A stretch of DNA of 64,000 nt from Acidobacteriota bacterium (GCA_020845575.1 JADLFL010000001.1:82518-146517), one strand, 5' to 3'; shown: positions 26,292 through 34,985, counted from the stretch's first letter. Notes: a model not told the origin generated them from the sequence alone. Numbers and translations are program-made.

Positions 26292-27218
26292 TCAGATGAC
26301 GGAGCCAGGGAGGTCGCCGAGGCGGTTCTCCAGTTCGCGACGCGCGTGTTCCAGCGACGAGGGCAGCTGAAGACGCGCGCCGAGCGCGTGTGCGGGTTCG
26401 TCGACGGCGAATCCAGGCCCGTCGGTCGCGATCTCGAGGCGTACGCCGCCAGGCTCGTGAAAGTAGATCGACCGGAAGTACGTGCGGTTCCTGACGTCGG
26501 TCACGTCGAGGCCCGCGCCTCGCAGGCGTGCCTGCCACGCGCGCTGCCCGTCATCGTCTTCGGTGCGGAACGCGACGTGGTGCACGCAGCCAACGCCCAT
26601 CGCCCCGTCGGCGCCGGTGGTGTCGGTCAGCACGTCGACGAACACGCCCGGCTCACCGCCCGACATCGCGAATCGTCGTCGCGACGCCCGCGCTTCGACG
26701 ATGTGGAATCCCATGGTGTCGGTCAGCAGCGCGCTGGTGGGGGCTGGATCGACCGTCGGCAGTTCGACGCTGTGGAGCCCCAGAATCACGCGCGGTCTGT
26801 CGTACGTCACGCCGCCCTCCGGCACGCCGACGAGTTCGAGCGAGAGGCCATCAGGATCGCGGAACGAGAGCGCTGGCGCGCCGCACCACGTCTCGCCGCG
26901 TTCGACGCCGACGCCATGCTCCGTGAGCCATTCGGCCCAGGGCTGGACGTGCGACGTCGGCACGCTGAGCCTGACGCGCGTTGCCTGACCGTTGCCCTGA
27001 CGACCGGACTCGCCATTTAGCCTGACGAAGAACGTGAGCAGCGTACCCGGGTGTCCCGCCGCGTCGCCGTAGTAGAGATGAAAGACGTCTGGTACGTCGA
27101 AGTTGACGGTGCGCTTGACGAGGGCGAGTTCCAGTACCCGTACGTAGAAGCCGGCGTTGCGATGCGGATCGCGAGTGATGGCCGTGACGTGGTGCAACCC
27201 CGGGATGGACCGCTGCAT
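26292..27218 (-). CDS. VOC-family ring-cleaving dioxygenase
   Basis: 308 residues in two glyoxalase-like halves. Metal ligands are visible: His near the start in GLHHVTAIT, His in CVHHVAFRTEDD and Glu in GVRLEIATDGPGF. The SIYFHEPGG segment before the last ligand is typical. The closest recognisable group is the MhqO/MhqA-like hydroquinone-cleaving dioxygenases. Substrate uncertain. It is the first gene of a two-gene operon with the carboxypeptidase. Confidence 0.82.
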   Translation of the reverse strand: MQRSIPGLHHVTAITRDPHRNAGFYVRVLELALVKRTVNFDVPDVFHLYYGDAAGHPGTLLTFFVRLNGESGRQGNGQATRVRLSVPTSHVQPWAEWLTEHGVGVERGETWCGAPALSFRDPDGLSLELVGVPEGGVTYDRPRVILGLHSVELPTVDPAPTSALLTDTMGFHIVEARASRRRFAMSGGEPGVFVDVLTDTTGADGAMGVGCVHHVAFRTEDDDGQRAWQARLRGAGLDVTDVRNRTYFRSIYFHEPGGVRLEIATDGPGFAVDEPAHALGARLQLPSSLEHARRELENRLGDLPGSVI

Positions 27219-27228
27219 CGACGCGCGT

Positions 27229-27960
27229 CTACTCCTTGAAGAGGATGCCGATGCCGAGCCCGTGCGGCGCGTGCCGGCGATCGACGATGTCCAGGCTCCG
27301 GTGCCGCTCGCGCAGCGAGCGCCAGAGCGCGGGGACGCCGCCCTCGTGTGCGGCGTCTATGTCGTGGAACGCGATCATGCCGCCCGAGCGCACGAGCGGC
27401 GCGTACATTTCATAGTCGCGCGCGGCTCCCTCGGACGAGTGATCGCCGTCGAGGAACAGCAGGTCGAGCGCCGCGCCGTCGAGTGCCGTCGCCACGGCGT
27501 GCTTCGTCTCGTCGGCGTGCGAGTCGCCCCAGACGCAGGTGACGCGCTGCGCCGGCTGTGCGAACGCACGATATCGCGCCGACATCGCGTCGGCACTCTC
27601 CTGCGGAAACGCGTCGATGGCGATGGCGTGGCCGTCCGGCGCCGTCGACGCGCAGTGCGCGAAGAACGTTCCGCCCCACAGCGTGCCGATCTCCATGAAT
27701 CGCACCACACGCTGCCGCCGGACGACGCGCAGGTACTCGAACAGCTCCAGGGGCTTTTGCAGGGCGCCGTACCGGCGAATGGCCACCATCGTGGTGCGAA
27801 ACGCCGTGGGATCGCGGATCGCCGCCACCGCCAGGCGCGCCGCCAGCGGTATGCGCCGCAAGACCTTGCGCGCATCACCGGGCGCGACGAGCGCCTGCGG
27901 CGTACAGCGGCCCCATCGCGCTTCGTGCGCGTCGAGATCTGGCGGATGTTCGGGGTTCAC
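27229..27960 (-). CDS. SAM-dependent methyltransferase (class I)
   Basis: 243 residues. The GTG start was chosen because the frame, though open far upstream, overlaps the divergent ligase gene, and TATAGT sits nine bases before this GTG. Motif I is FMEIGTLWGGTFFAHC, followed by IAIDAFP, and the later LLFLDGDHSSEG and SGGMIAFHDID are typical of the Methyltransf_24/cephalosporin-hydroxylase-like group acting on small molecules or sugars. Divergent from the acyl-AMP ligase, so it may modify the product of that cluster; this is inference. Confidence 0.75.
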   Translation of the reverse strand: MNPEHPPDLDAHEARWGRCTPQALVAPGDARKVLRRIPLAARLAVAAIRDPTAFRTTMVAIRRYGALQKPLELFEYLRVVRRQRVVRFMEIGTLWGGTFFAHCASTAPDGHAIAIDAFPQESADAMSARYRAFAQPAQRVTCVWGDSHADETKHAVATALDGAALDLLFLDGDHSSEGAARDYEMYAPLVRSGGMIAFHDIDAAHEGGVPALWRSLRERHRSLDIVDRRHAPHGLGIGILFKE

Positions 27961-27969
27961 CAGCGCGTC

Positions 27970-27975
27970 ACTATA
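27970..27975 (-). promoter_or_regulatory. TATAGT -10 box of the methyltransferase gene
   Basis: TATAGT on the minus strand stands nine bases ahead of the GTG start; no Shine-Dalgarno sequence lies between. The divergent ligase gene begins 60 bases away. Confidence 0.45.
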
Positions 27976-28036
27976 GCGCAGGGGCGAGGCGACGGGAGGG
28001 ATCGTGGTAGTGTCCGCGCCGAAATCCTGTCTGCCG

Positions 28037-29584
28037 ATGCCGAGCGCAGAGAACATCATCGAGGCCCTGATCGCCCACGCGCGCGATCGGCCGGACGCCG
28101 TGGCGTACTCGGCCGCCGGCGAAACGACGACGTACGGCGAATTGCTTCGAGACGTGAGGCACATCGCCGGCGCGTTCGCCCGCCGAGGCGTCGGCCGCGG
28201 CGACAGGTGCGTCATCGCGCTCCCGACAGGCCTCGATCTGATTCGCGCGGTGTACGCCACGCAGCTGCTCGCCGCCGTGCCTGTCGTCGTCAACCCGAGC
28301 CTGCCGCCTGACGCGATCCGTCGTCGCCTGCACCTGGTACGTGCGTCTCTCGCGGTCGGTGAGGTGCCCCTCGTCGCCGGCGTTGCCACGGGCGATACCG
28401 CGTACGGTGCCGTGTCGGTCGAGGACGTCGCGACGTGTCAGGCCTCGCCGACGCCTGACGTGCAACCGGCGCCGGAGGACACGGCGTTCCTGCAGCTCAC
28501 CTCCGGCACGACCGGCGAGCCGCGTGCCGCGGTCATCACGCATCGCAGCCTGACGGCGTCGCTGCGCATGACGGCCGCCTGCCTTGCGTTCTCCGCAGAC
28601 GACGTGTTGGCGACATGGGTGCCGCTCCACCACGACCTGGGTCTCGTGCGCTACGTGTTCAACGCGCTCTTCGTGGGCGCGTCGTCGCATCTGGTGCCGC
28701 CGTCGATGGGGAACCTGCATCCGTGGCTGGCGCTCGTCGCGCGCGTCAGAGCCACGGTCACCGGTGCTCCGGACTCCGCGTATCGCCTGTCGGCACACAC
28801 CGTCGATCCCACCGGGCTCGATCTCTCGGCGCTGCGCTTCGCAGGCAATGGTGGTGAACCCGTCAGGCTCGCGACGATCGAGGCATTCGAACGGCGATTC
28901 GCGTGTCCCGGCGTGGTGCGCCCCGCGTATGGACTTGCCGAAGCGACGCTGGTGGTGACGACCACGCGTCCCGGCGAACGTCTCCGCGTCGACAGCCATG
29001 GCGTGGTTTCGTGCGGCAGAGTGCTGGAGGGCATGGACCTTCGGATTGCCAATGCGGATGGCCTCGCGTTGCCACCCGGATCGACGGGCGAGATCCTCAC
29101 GCGTGGGATACCCGTCTTCAGCGGCTATTTCGACGATGAGGATGCGACGCGACGGACGCTGCGTGATGGCTGGCTCCACACGGGTGATGTCGGGCATGTC
29201 GATGGCGACGGGTATCTGTTCGTCACGGCTCGCGCGCGTGTGTTGATCAAGCGCGGCGGCGTGGCCATCGCGCCGCGCGAGATCGAGGACGCGGTGCATC
29301 GCGTGCCGGGCGTGGCCAGTGCGGCGGCCGTCGGCGTGGTCCTGTCGACGCTGACAGGCACCGAGGACGTCGTCGTTGTCGCCGAACATGCCGCGCCCGT
29401 GCCGACGAGCGGGCCCGACGCCGACGCCCTCGTCGCCGCGATCGGGGCGGAGGTTCGACGGGCGATGGGCTTCACGCCGGGAAGGATCCTGCTCGTGCCG
29501 GCCGGTCGCCTGCCTCGTACCGCAGCCGGCAAGGTGCAGTACGACGAACTGCGACGTCTCGTGATCGCCGGTTCACTCGGGTGA
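28037..29584 (+). CDS. Acyl-AMP ligase (AMP-binding enzyme, FAAL-like)
   Basis: 515 residues from the ATG; a GTG at 28004 would add eleven residues. The adenylation core motifs are clear: LQLTSGTTGEPRAAVITHRS (phosphate loop), AYGLAEATLVV, LHTGDVGHVDGDGYLFVTAR, and the catalytic Lys region PRTAAGKVQYDEL. No carrier domain is fused, but a stand-alone acyl carrier protein is encoded nearby on the other strand, which suggests that the acyl-adenylate is passed to it. The absence of a coenzyme A-linked pathway gene favours a FAAL-like role. Its end overlaps the convergent acyltransferase by 12 bases. Confidence 0.82.
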   Translation: MPSAENIIEALIAHARDRPDAVAYSAAGETTTYGELLRDVRHIAGAFARRGVGRGDRCVIALPTGLDLIRAVYATQLLAAVPVVVNPSLPPDAIRRRLHLVRASLAVGEVPLVAGVATGDTAYGAVSVEDVATCQASPTPDVQPAPEDTAFLQLTSGTTGEPRAAVITHRSLTASLRMTAACLAFSADDVLATWVPLHHDLGLVRYVFNALFVGASSHLVPPSMGNLHPWLALVARVRATVTGAPDSAYRLSAHTVDPTGLDLSALRFAGNGGEPVRLATIEAFERRFACPGVVRPAYGLAEATLVVTTTRPGERLRVDSHGVVSCGRVLEGMDLRIANADGLALPPGSTGEILTRGIPVFSGYFDDEDATRRTLRDGWLHTGDVGHVDGDGYLFVTARARVLIKRGGVAIAPREIEDAVHRVPGVASAAAVGVVLSTLTGTEDVVVVAEHAAPVPTSGPDADALVAAIGAEVRRAMGFTPGRILLVPAGRLPRTAAGKVQYDELRRLVIAGSLG

Positions 29585-30481
29585 CGCGTCAACGCGCGGC
29601 GCGGCGAGGTAGTGGCGCAGCGTGTTCGGCCACATCTCCTGCGGCTCGGCCCGAAGGTAGGCATCGAACCACTGCGCCGTCCGAGCGGCCATGTCGTCCT
29701 CGAAGCCCACGGCGTCGAGGTCGGTTCGCGACGGGCGCGCGATGGGTGGTCCGACGCGCATCTCGATGTGATGGTGTGGCGTCCAGGCGCAGGCTACGGG
29801 TACGATCGGGGCGCCCGTGAGGCGGGTGAGCGTGAACGGTCCTCGCCGGAACGCGACGCGTCGGCCGAGACACGTCACCTCGCGTGTACTCGTGCCGCCG
29901 GGGCCATCGAGCGTTGCGACGACGAGTTCGCCTGCGCGAAGGCCGTCGACGGCGCGCTTGAGGACGCCGGCCCTGGCCGCGGCATCGGCCTTCATCATGT
30001 CGCGCAGCATGAAGACGGAGCGGCCCACGCCGTGCAGCGCCGCGCGCACGCCGAAGAACGCGCCGATGTGACACGCGACGATCACCACGCCTGACGGGGA
30101 TTCCACGAGCGCGCGCCGCGCCGCCTCGTCGGGCCAGCGTACGAGTCTGGCGAGATCGGCGGTGCGATCGCCCAGGACAAGTGCGATCGCCAGGCGATTC
30201 TTCACCCGCTGCGCGGAGATGTCGCGCGCCACGCGTCCGCGATCGCCGGGCGGAAGCCAGTCGAACAACGCAGCGATGTCGGAGGTCGACGGACCCTGTA
30301 CTCGCGCGAGGTTTGCGGCGCGACCCGCTGTGTCGCAGAGTGCGACGGCACCAGGCAGATTGATGCGCGCGACAGCCCGTGTCGCGCTGTCGTACGCGCT
30401 CAGCAGACGAAGCCGCCAGGGGGGATCGACGTCGGGCCAGTGATCGCCGCCGGTGGGCACCAGCGGGTTGTGCGCGGTCAT
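29573..30481 (-). CDS. LpxL/HtrB-like acyltransferase with altered catalytic motif
   Basis: 302 residues. The frame is open upstream, but the ATG overlapping the carrier protein stop (ATGA) fixes the start. The central part matches the lysophospholipid/lipid A acyltransferase fold: VVIVACHIGAFFGVRAAL, then VATLDGPGG, TRLTGAPIVPVACAW and a C-terminal PxxWPNTLRHY-like end. The family's HX4(D/E) motif reads H-IGAF-F here, so the acidic partner is missing. It may use another acid or a carrier-bound donor. The acyl donor is probably the neighbouring carrier protein. Confidence 0.72.
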   Translation of the reverse strand: MTAHNPLVPTGGDHWPDVDPPWRLRLLSAYDSATRAVARINLPGAVALCDTAGRAANLARVQGPSTSDIAALFDWLPPGDRGRVARDISAQRVKNRLAIALVLGDRTADLARLVRWPDEAARRALVESPSGVVIVACHIGAFFGVRAALHGVGRSVFMLRDMMKADAAARAGVLKRAVDGLRAGELVVATLDGPGGTSTREVTCLGRRVAFRRGPFTLTRLTGAPIVPVACAWTPHHHIEMRVGPPIARPSRTDLDAVGFEDDMAARTAQWFDAYLRAEPQEMWPNTLRHYLAAPRVDASPE

Positions 30482-30744
30482 GGCTCGATCGTCGACGCGC
30501 GGGCGTCGCGCACGTGCGCGATGAGTCTGCCGACCGTGAGCGGTCCCTCGTCGAAGAGCGTGTACGGGAACGGGCAGCCGAAGTGGTCTTCGCACACGAT
30601 GAGCAGTTCGGCGAGTGCGATGGAGTCGAGCCCGAATCCCGCCGGCCCGAGATCGAGCGCGTCGTGCAGTTCGCCCGGCGCGGGCGTGCGGAAGTGCCGG
30701 CTCAGGATGCCGTGTAGTGCGTCTGGCAGTTGCGCGGTCGTCAT
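30478..30744 (-). CDS. Stand-alone acyl carrier protein
   Basis: 88 residues. The phosphopantetheine attachment Ser is in GFGLDSIALAELLIV, the classic DS motif of a carrier protein. The helices before and after fit the four-helix fold. It is translationally coupled to the acyltransferase. The acyl-AMP ligase 0.8 kb away on the other strand is the likely loading enzyme. This is not the housekeeping acpP, which would be near fabF. Confidence 0.85.
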   Translation of the reverse strand: MTTAQLPDALHGILSRHFRTPAPGELHDALDLGPAGFGLDSIALAELLIVCEDHFGCPFPYTLFDEGPLTVGRLIAHVRDARASTIEP

Positions 30745-30756
30745 GGCGATGTCGCG

Positions 30757-31776
30757 TCAGCGCCAGGCGCGGGCGAGCGTGGCCGCGGCGGCGGGCAGGT
30801 GTTCGATGACGTCGAGGTCGGCGGCGACATGTGCGGCCGATGGCTGCATGAGGCCACCAGGTTCGAACGGCGCTTCGGTGGATGGCCAGGAGATCGCGAG
30901 GTATGCGCCGGTCTCGTTGAAGGCCAGGAACAGCGGCCGTTCGAGTTGACGCCGCACGTCGAGACACGCGCGACGCAGTGCGGCTGATGGCAGTGTCGCC
31001 CCTGGCGAGCCCGGCGCAGCAAGCTCGTGGAACTGGCTGGCGAACTCCGGATCGTCGACGTCGGGAAAGCCACGCAGCGTCGCGCCCTGCGGGAAGTGGT
31101 AACGCAGGTCCGCACGGTCTCTGCCGCTGTCCACGAGGCGTACGCTGTCGGAGGCCGCGCCGTGATGCTCCACGTGGAGGAACACGCCGGTGAACGCCGG
31201 CAGGCTTCGCTCGCGGCTGTCGTAGTCGCGTCCCCAGCGCCGCACGCGCAGCACCGCGGCACGCCACGGCACATCGTCCACGCGGCCTTCGATGCCGCAC
31301 GTTCCCACGAAGCCTGGCGTGCCGGTCCGCTCCTCGAATCTCTCGTCGGGTACGGTGAACAGGCGGCTGGCGCCGAACGTGTGGACATCGATGACCGGCT
31401 CGGCAGACGCCTCGCAGCCGGGCAGGACGTCTCGAAGCAGTGGTACCGCGACTGAGGCGGCGTAGGCAGCCTCGTAGGCGTGCGTCGGGTCACTGTGTGC
31501 ACGCCACACACGCTTCCCGATCGCGATGGTCATGGCCGTGATGAACACGGCGGCCAGCAGCGCGGCGCCGAGCCACACGACAGGAACCGTCGTCACGAAG
31601 CGCCCGACGATGTACATCGCGCCGACCGTGCCGACGATGAGGGCGAACAGATACGCCACGCCGAGCACGCCGAAGCGCACGATCAGGCCGACTGTCGACC
31701 TGCGTGCCGCACGGCGCATGGGTTCGAGCGCCTCTATGCGGCGAGCGATCTCCTCGACGGGGAACGTGCGCGCCAT
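30757..31776 (-). CDS. DUF3137 membrane protein
   Basis: 339 residues from the ATG encoding MARTFPVEEIARRIEALEPM; an earlier ATG would add 13 residues. Two membrane helices (about 35-60 and 65-90) are followed by a soluble domain of about 240 residues. The latter has the Galanin-like FTGVFLHVEHHG and GFPDVDDPEFASQF segments common in DUF3137 proteins. Function is unknown. It precedes the carrier protein by 12 bases, so it belongs to the acyl cluster operon. Confidence 0.65.
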   Translation of the reverse strand: MARTFPVEEIARRIEALEPMRRAARRSTVGLIVRFGVLGVAYLFALIVGTVGAMYIVGRFVTTVPVVWLGAALLAAVFITAMTIAIGKRVWRAHSDPTHAYEAAYAASVAVPLLRDVLPGCEASAEPVIDVHTFGASRLFTVPDERFEERTGTPGFVGTCGIEGRVDDVPWRAAVLRVRRWGRDYDSRERSLPAFTGVFLHVEHHGAASDSVRLVDSGRDRADLRYHFPQGATLRGFPDVDDPEFASQFHELAAPGSPGATLPSAALRRACLDVRRQLERPLFLAFNETGAYLAISWPSTEAPFEPGGLMQPSAAHVAADLDVIEHLPAAAATLARAWR

Positions 31777-31803
31777 CGATCGCGCAGCATAGAGGCGCTT
31801 TCG

Positions 31804-31825
31804 CCGTCGAGGCAAGCCTCGACGG
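31804..31825. repeat. Perfect 10-bp-stem hairpin (CCGTCGAGGC)
   Basis: CCGTCGAGGC and its complement flank an AA loop between two minus-strand genes. It is followed by an imperfect CGGAG/CTCCG pair. No T run is present, so it looks more like a REP-type element than a terminator. Confidence 0.6.
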
Positions 31826-31873
31826 TCGGAGCGTGGCCTCCGAACTCGCCGGAGACGCAGCGGGAGACTGATC

Positions 31874-32689
31874 TCAGCGCGCGGCCGGCTGCAACACCAT
31901 CACGACGGGCAGGTGGTCAGAGACGACGGGTTCGGCGATGACCTGGTAGTCGGTAACGGTGAAGGCGCTGGCCGGACGGTAGGTGATGAAGTCGATCTCG
32001 GCGCGCGGCGCCGACGCGGGGATGGTGTTCGGCTGGCCGTGCTTGGCCGGATTCGCGTATGTCTGCTCGACGAGGTTCATCACCACGCTTCCACGTCGCG
32101 AGTTGAAGTCGCCGACGAGCAGCACCGGTTCCGGCCGCGTGGCCAGTTCGGCGATGAGCGTTTTCGCCTGCGCGAGGCGGTCTGCTTCCGTGCGATAGAA
32201 GTGCACGCACGCGATGGTGAGTTCGCCGAACGGCGCACGCACGCGCATGACGGCCGATGCGCGCGGCTCTTCCTGACCGTCGGGCAGCGCGATGCGCCGC
32301 GACTCGATCACCGGCAGCTTCGACAACACCATCTGGCCGTACTGGCCCCCCTGATACGGCATGAACTCGGCGAAGAACCCCGTCATGTTCGTCAGGCGGG
32401 CCAGTTCCTTCGCCTGATCGATCCGTCCCGACCGCTCGACACCGACATCGATCTCCTGCAGCGCGACCACGTCAGGCGTCAGCCGGTTGATGACCGCCGC
32501 CGCGCGCGTGATGTCGGTGACCTCGTCCATGCCAAGGCCGCGCTTGATGTTGTAGGAGAGCACGCGCAGAGGAGCGGGCCCCTGTGCTGCGTGGCCCGTC
32601 CCTGCCGTGGTGCCAAGCGCCGCGAGTCCCAGCAGATGGAGCACGTGCCGTCGGGGGATGTGCCGTCGTGTCGCGCCGTGTGCAGGCAT
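31874..32689 (-). CDS. Exported endonuclease/exonuclease/phosphatase-family hydrolase
   Basis: 271 residues. The leader has RR and a hydrophobic core (RRHIPRRHVLHLLGLAALGTT). EEP fold motifs: VLSYNIKRGLGMDEV, the metal ligand Glu in VVALQEIDVGVERSG, VGDFNSRRG and SDHLPVVMVL with the catalytic His/Asp. The family cleaves phosphodiesters in nucleic acids, inositol phosphates or lipids; the exact substrate is not visible. No operon partner. Confidence 0.85.
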   Translation of the reverse strand: MPAHGATRRHIPRRHVLHLLGLAALGTTAGTGHAAQGPAPLRVLSYNIKRGLGMDEVTDITRAAAVINRLTPDVVALQEIDVGVERSGRIDQAKELARLTNMTGFFAEFMPYQGGQYGQMVLSKLPVIESRRIALPDGQEEPRASAVMRVRAPFGELTIACVHFYRTEADRLAQAKTLIAELATRPEPVLLVGDFNSRRGSVVMNLVEQTYANPAKHGQPNTIPASAPRAEIDFITYRPASAFTVTDYQVIAEPVVSDHLPVVMVLQPAAR

Positions 32690-32882
32690 AGCGCGCCAAC
32701 CGTATCACGTCGATCGCGCCACCCACGAGTTCCGATGGCGTCAGGCCGCCGGCGTCGAGTTGGCCATGGCCGAGGTGTCGTCGATCCCTGCATCGCGTAC
32801 GCTACCGACACCATTGGCACCACGCCGTGTCGACAGACGCCCTCGGACTTCGCTGCCGACACGCTCTGCCGTGCAGCGAGGC

Positions 32883-32918
32883 TTGACATGTGTGCATGCA
32901 CAACGCACATTGCATGCA
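32883..32918 (+). promoter_or_regulatory. vapBC promoter and candidate operator
   Basis: TTGACA (32883-32888) is followed by the perfect palindrome TGTGCATGCACA (32891-32902) and by TGCATGCA (32911-32918), which reaches the ATG of the antitoxin. Two related palindromes in the core promoter are what VapB-type autoregulation would use. The -10 hexamer at the expected place, CACATT, is weak. Confidence 0.5.
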
Positions 32919-33166
32919 TGGCGACGAAGACGATTTCGTTGAAGGTCGAGGCATACGATCGCCTGACTGCCGCGCGTCGTTATCCGACCGAGTCGTTCAG
33001 CGAGGTGGTGCTGCGGGCGTCGTGGCCCGAAGACACGGTGACGGCCGGCGCGTTCCTCCGGCACGTGCGATCGGAGGAAGGGATGTTCTCCGGGGAGGAG
33101 TTGGTCCGCATCGAGGCTGTCACGCAAGCTGACGCTCCGCCGGTGGACAAATGGGCCGCGCACTGA
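32918..33166 (+). CDS. vapB: VapB-type antitoxin
   Basis: 82 residues. The N-terminus (MATKTISLKVEAYDRLTAAR) is that of a ribbon-helix-helix-like antitoxin of the VapB/DUF217 kind; PTESFSEVVLRA follows. The C-terminal half is the likely toxin-binding tail. The gene overlaps the PIN-domain toxin by 16 bases. It is expected to neutralise the toxin and repress its own promoter through the GCATGC palindromes upstream. Confidence 0.8.
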   Translation: MATKTISLKVEAYDRLTAARRYPTESFSEVVLRASWPEDTVTAGAFLRHVRSEEGMFSGEELVRIEAVTQADAPPVDKWAAH

Positions 33167-33549
33167 TTCTCGAGACGACGTTCCTCATCGATCGCGAGCG
33201 TGAGGAGCGTCGCAGCCGGCCTGGTCCGGCCATCGCCTTTCTCGAGGCTCATCCCGACACTCGCCTCTATCTTCCGTTCACCGTCGCAGGCGAGCTCGCC
33301 GCCGGGCTTGCCATGCGCGATCGCCAGCGGTGGGACGCGTTCCTCGCGCCGCTGTTCCTGCTGACGTCAACGCCGGACGTGTGCTGGCACTATGGGCGCG
33401 CGTATCGCCATCTGTACGACAACGGTGCCCTCATCGGCGCGAACGACCTCTGGATCGCCGCGACGGCGCTTGCTTACGACCTGCCTGTCCTCACGCGCAA
33501 CGTCGAACACTTCCGGCAGGTGCCGGGTGTTGACGTGCAGCAGTACTGA
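33151..33549 (+). CDS. vapC: VapC-type PIN-domain ribonuclease toxin
   Basis: 132 residues. PIN-domain acidic residues can be followed: Glu in LILETTFLIDRE (most family members have Asp here), Glu in VAGELAAG, and Asp in IGANDLWIAATALAYDLPVL. The final NVEHFRQVPGVDV is the usual C-terminus. The enzyme cleaves RNA, often tRNA or rRNA, when its antitoxin is lost. It lies directly behind the antitoxin gene in overlap. Confidence 0.85.
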   Translation: MGRALILETTFLIDREREERRSRPGPAIAFLEAHPDTRLYLPFTVAGELAAGLAMRDRQRWDAFLAPLFLLTSTPDVCWHYGRAYRHLYDNGALIGANDLWIAATALAYDLPVLTRNVEHFRQVPGVDVQQY

Positions 33550-33565
33550 GAGGGGCGAGCCGATC

Positions 33566-33571
33566 TAGCAT
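33566..33571 (+). promoter_or_regulatory. TAGCAT -10 box of an apparently leaderless gene
   Basis: TAGCAT stands seven bases before the GTG of the phosphodiesterase gene in the 29-bp gap behind vapC. There is no Shine-Dalgarno sequence. Confidence 0.4.
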
Positions 33572-33578
33572 TGCACGC

Positions 33579-34937
33579 GTGTACACACTCACGCGTGTCG
33601 TCTCTCTCGCTCTTGCGTCGGTTCTCACCATCGTCGTGCCTGGTTCGGTCGGTCTCGATGCGCAGGCACCACGGCGCGATCGCCACGTCATCGTCATCAG
33701 TCTCGATGGCTTCGCGGCCTACGCGCTGGCCGACCCGAACATCCCGGTGCCGACGCTGCGCGCGCTCGCGAAGAACGGCGTGATGGCGTCATCGATGACG
33801 CCGGTGAACCCGACCGTCACCTGGCCCAATCACACGACGCTCGTGACAGGCGTGCCGCCCGCGCAGCACGGCCTGCTCTACAACGGGTTGCCGGTGCGCG
33901 CCGCGGCTGGCGCGACGGGACCGTACATTCGCGTCGAGCCGTACGTCGACAAGACGACGCTCGTGACCGCGCCGACGGTGTACGACGCCGCGCACGCTGC
34001 GGGACTGACGACGGCAGAAGTGGATTGGGTGGCGATCCAGAACGCACCGACGATCACGTACGCGTTCCCCGAGTACCGGCAGACGCAGGGAGCGGTGGCG
34101 CAGGCGATGATCGCGGCGGGCGTCATCACGGCCGACGACCTCGAGCGGTTCGCCAAGGCGCCCATCACCTTCCGCGACGAGATCTGGACGCGCGCGGGCG
34201 AGTACATCATCAGGACGCACAAGCCCAACCTGCTGCTCTTCCACCTGCTGACCACCGACAGCATGCAGCACCAGACGGGTGCGCGATCGTTGGGCGCGCA
34301 GACGGCGCTGGCACTTGCCGACATGCAGGTGAAGCGCCTTGTCGATGCGACACGCGACGCCGGCATCTTCGATCGCACCACGTTCGTCATCGTCTCGGAT
34401 CACGGCTTCAAGCTGGTCGAGCGGCGCGTGCGCGCCAACGTCGTGCTCGCGAACGCGGGGCTTGGCGACAAGGCGTGGGCCGTACCTGAGGGCGGGACGG
34501 CGATGATCTACCTCACGCCGGCAGGACAGACGTCACGTCAGGCCACCATCGATGCCGTACGCACGGCGTTCCGCGCGGCCGACGGCGTGAGCGCCGTCAT
34601 CACGCCGGCGGAGATGGAAGCGTATGGTTACCCATCGCCGGAGAAGATGGCGCGCATGGCCGACGTCGTTGTCGCGGCAGCGGACGGCGCCGTGTTCACC
34701 GGTGGCACGGATGGCCCGGCGATCGACGATGTCCCCGTCGGCGCCAACCGCGGCTCGCACGGGTACCTCGCCAGTGATCCCGACATGCAGGCCATCTTCA
34801 TCGCCTCTGGTGCGGGCGTACGGAAAGGCGCGACCCTCGGCGCCATCTCGAACCTCGACGTCGCCCCGACAGTGGCTGCATGGCTTGACGTGGCGTTGCC
34901 CAGTGCGGCGGGCAAGCGGCTGCCGATCGTCGAGTAG
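33579..34937 (+). CDS. Secreted nucleotide pyrophosphatase/phosphodiesterase (ENPP-like)
   Basis: 452 residues with a signal peptide (MYTLTRVVSLALASVLTIVV). Alkaline phosphatase superfamily motifs: VIVISLDGFAAYAL (metal Asp), the Thr nucleophile in NPTVTWPNHTTLVTG, LTTDSMQHQTG (metal Asp/His) and IVSDHGFKLV. This matches type I phosphodiesterase/nucleotide pyrophosphatases, which release nucleotides or phosphate from nucleotides and phosphodiesters. Start is a GTG placed by the leader and a -10-like TAGCAT. Confidence 0.87.
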   Translation: MYTLTRVVSLALASVLTIVVPGSVGLDAQAPRRDRHVIVISLDGFAAYALADPNIPVPTLRALAKNGVMASSMTPVNPTVTWPNHTTLVTGVPPAQHGLLYNGLPVRAAAGATGPYIRVEPYVDKTTLVTAPTVYDAAHAAGLTTAEVDWVAIQNAPTITYAFPEYRQTQGAVAQAMIAAGVITADDLERFAKAPITFRDEIWTRAGEYIIRTHKPNLLLFHLLTTDSMQHQTGARSLGAQTALALADMQVKRLVDATRDAGIFDRTTFVIVSDHGFKLVERRVRANVVLANAGLGDKAWAVPEGGTAMIYLTPAGQTSRQATIDAVRTAFRAADGVSAVITPAEMEAYGYPSPEKMARMADVVVAAADGAVFTGGTDGPAIDDVPVGANRGSHGYLASDPDMQAIFIASGAGVRKGATLGAISNLDVAPTVAAWLDVALPSAAGKRLPIVE

Positions 34938-34985
34938 AGCGGAGGCACGACTCGACGCCCGGCGGTTGGCCGTGTGCTCGAGCGC

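Noticed and set aside
31913..33166. Long frame ending in the antitoxin
   Set aside because: The first 335 codons lie antisense to the EEP-family gene and are without domains; the antitoxin starts at 32918.
34938..34957. Third copy of the tRNA-Leu end as far border of an island
   Set aside because: Only a loose match (GCGGAGGCACGACTCGA) with several differences; chance similarity is likely.
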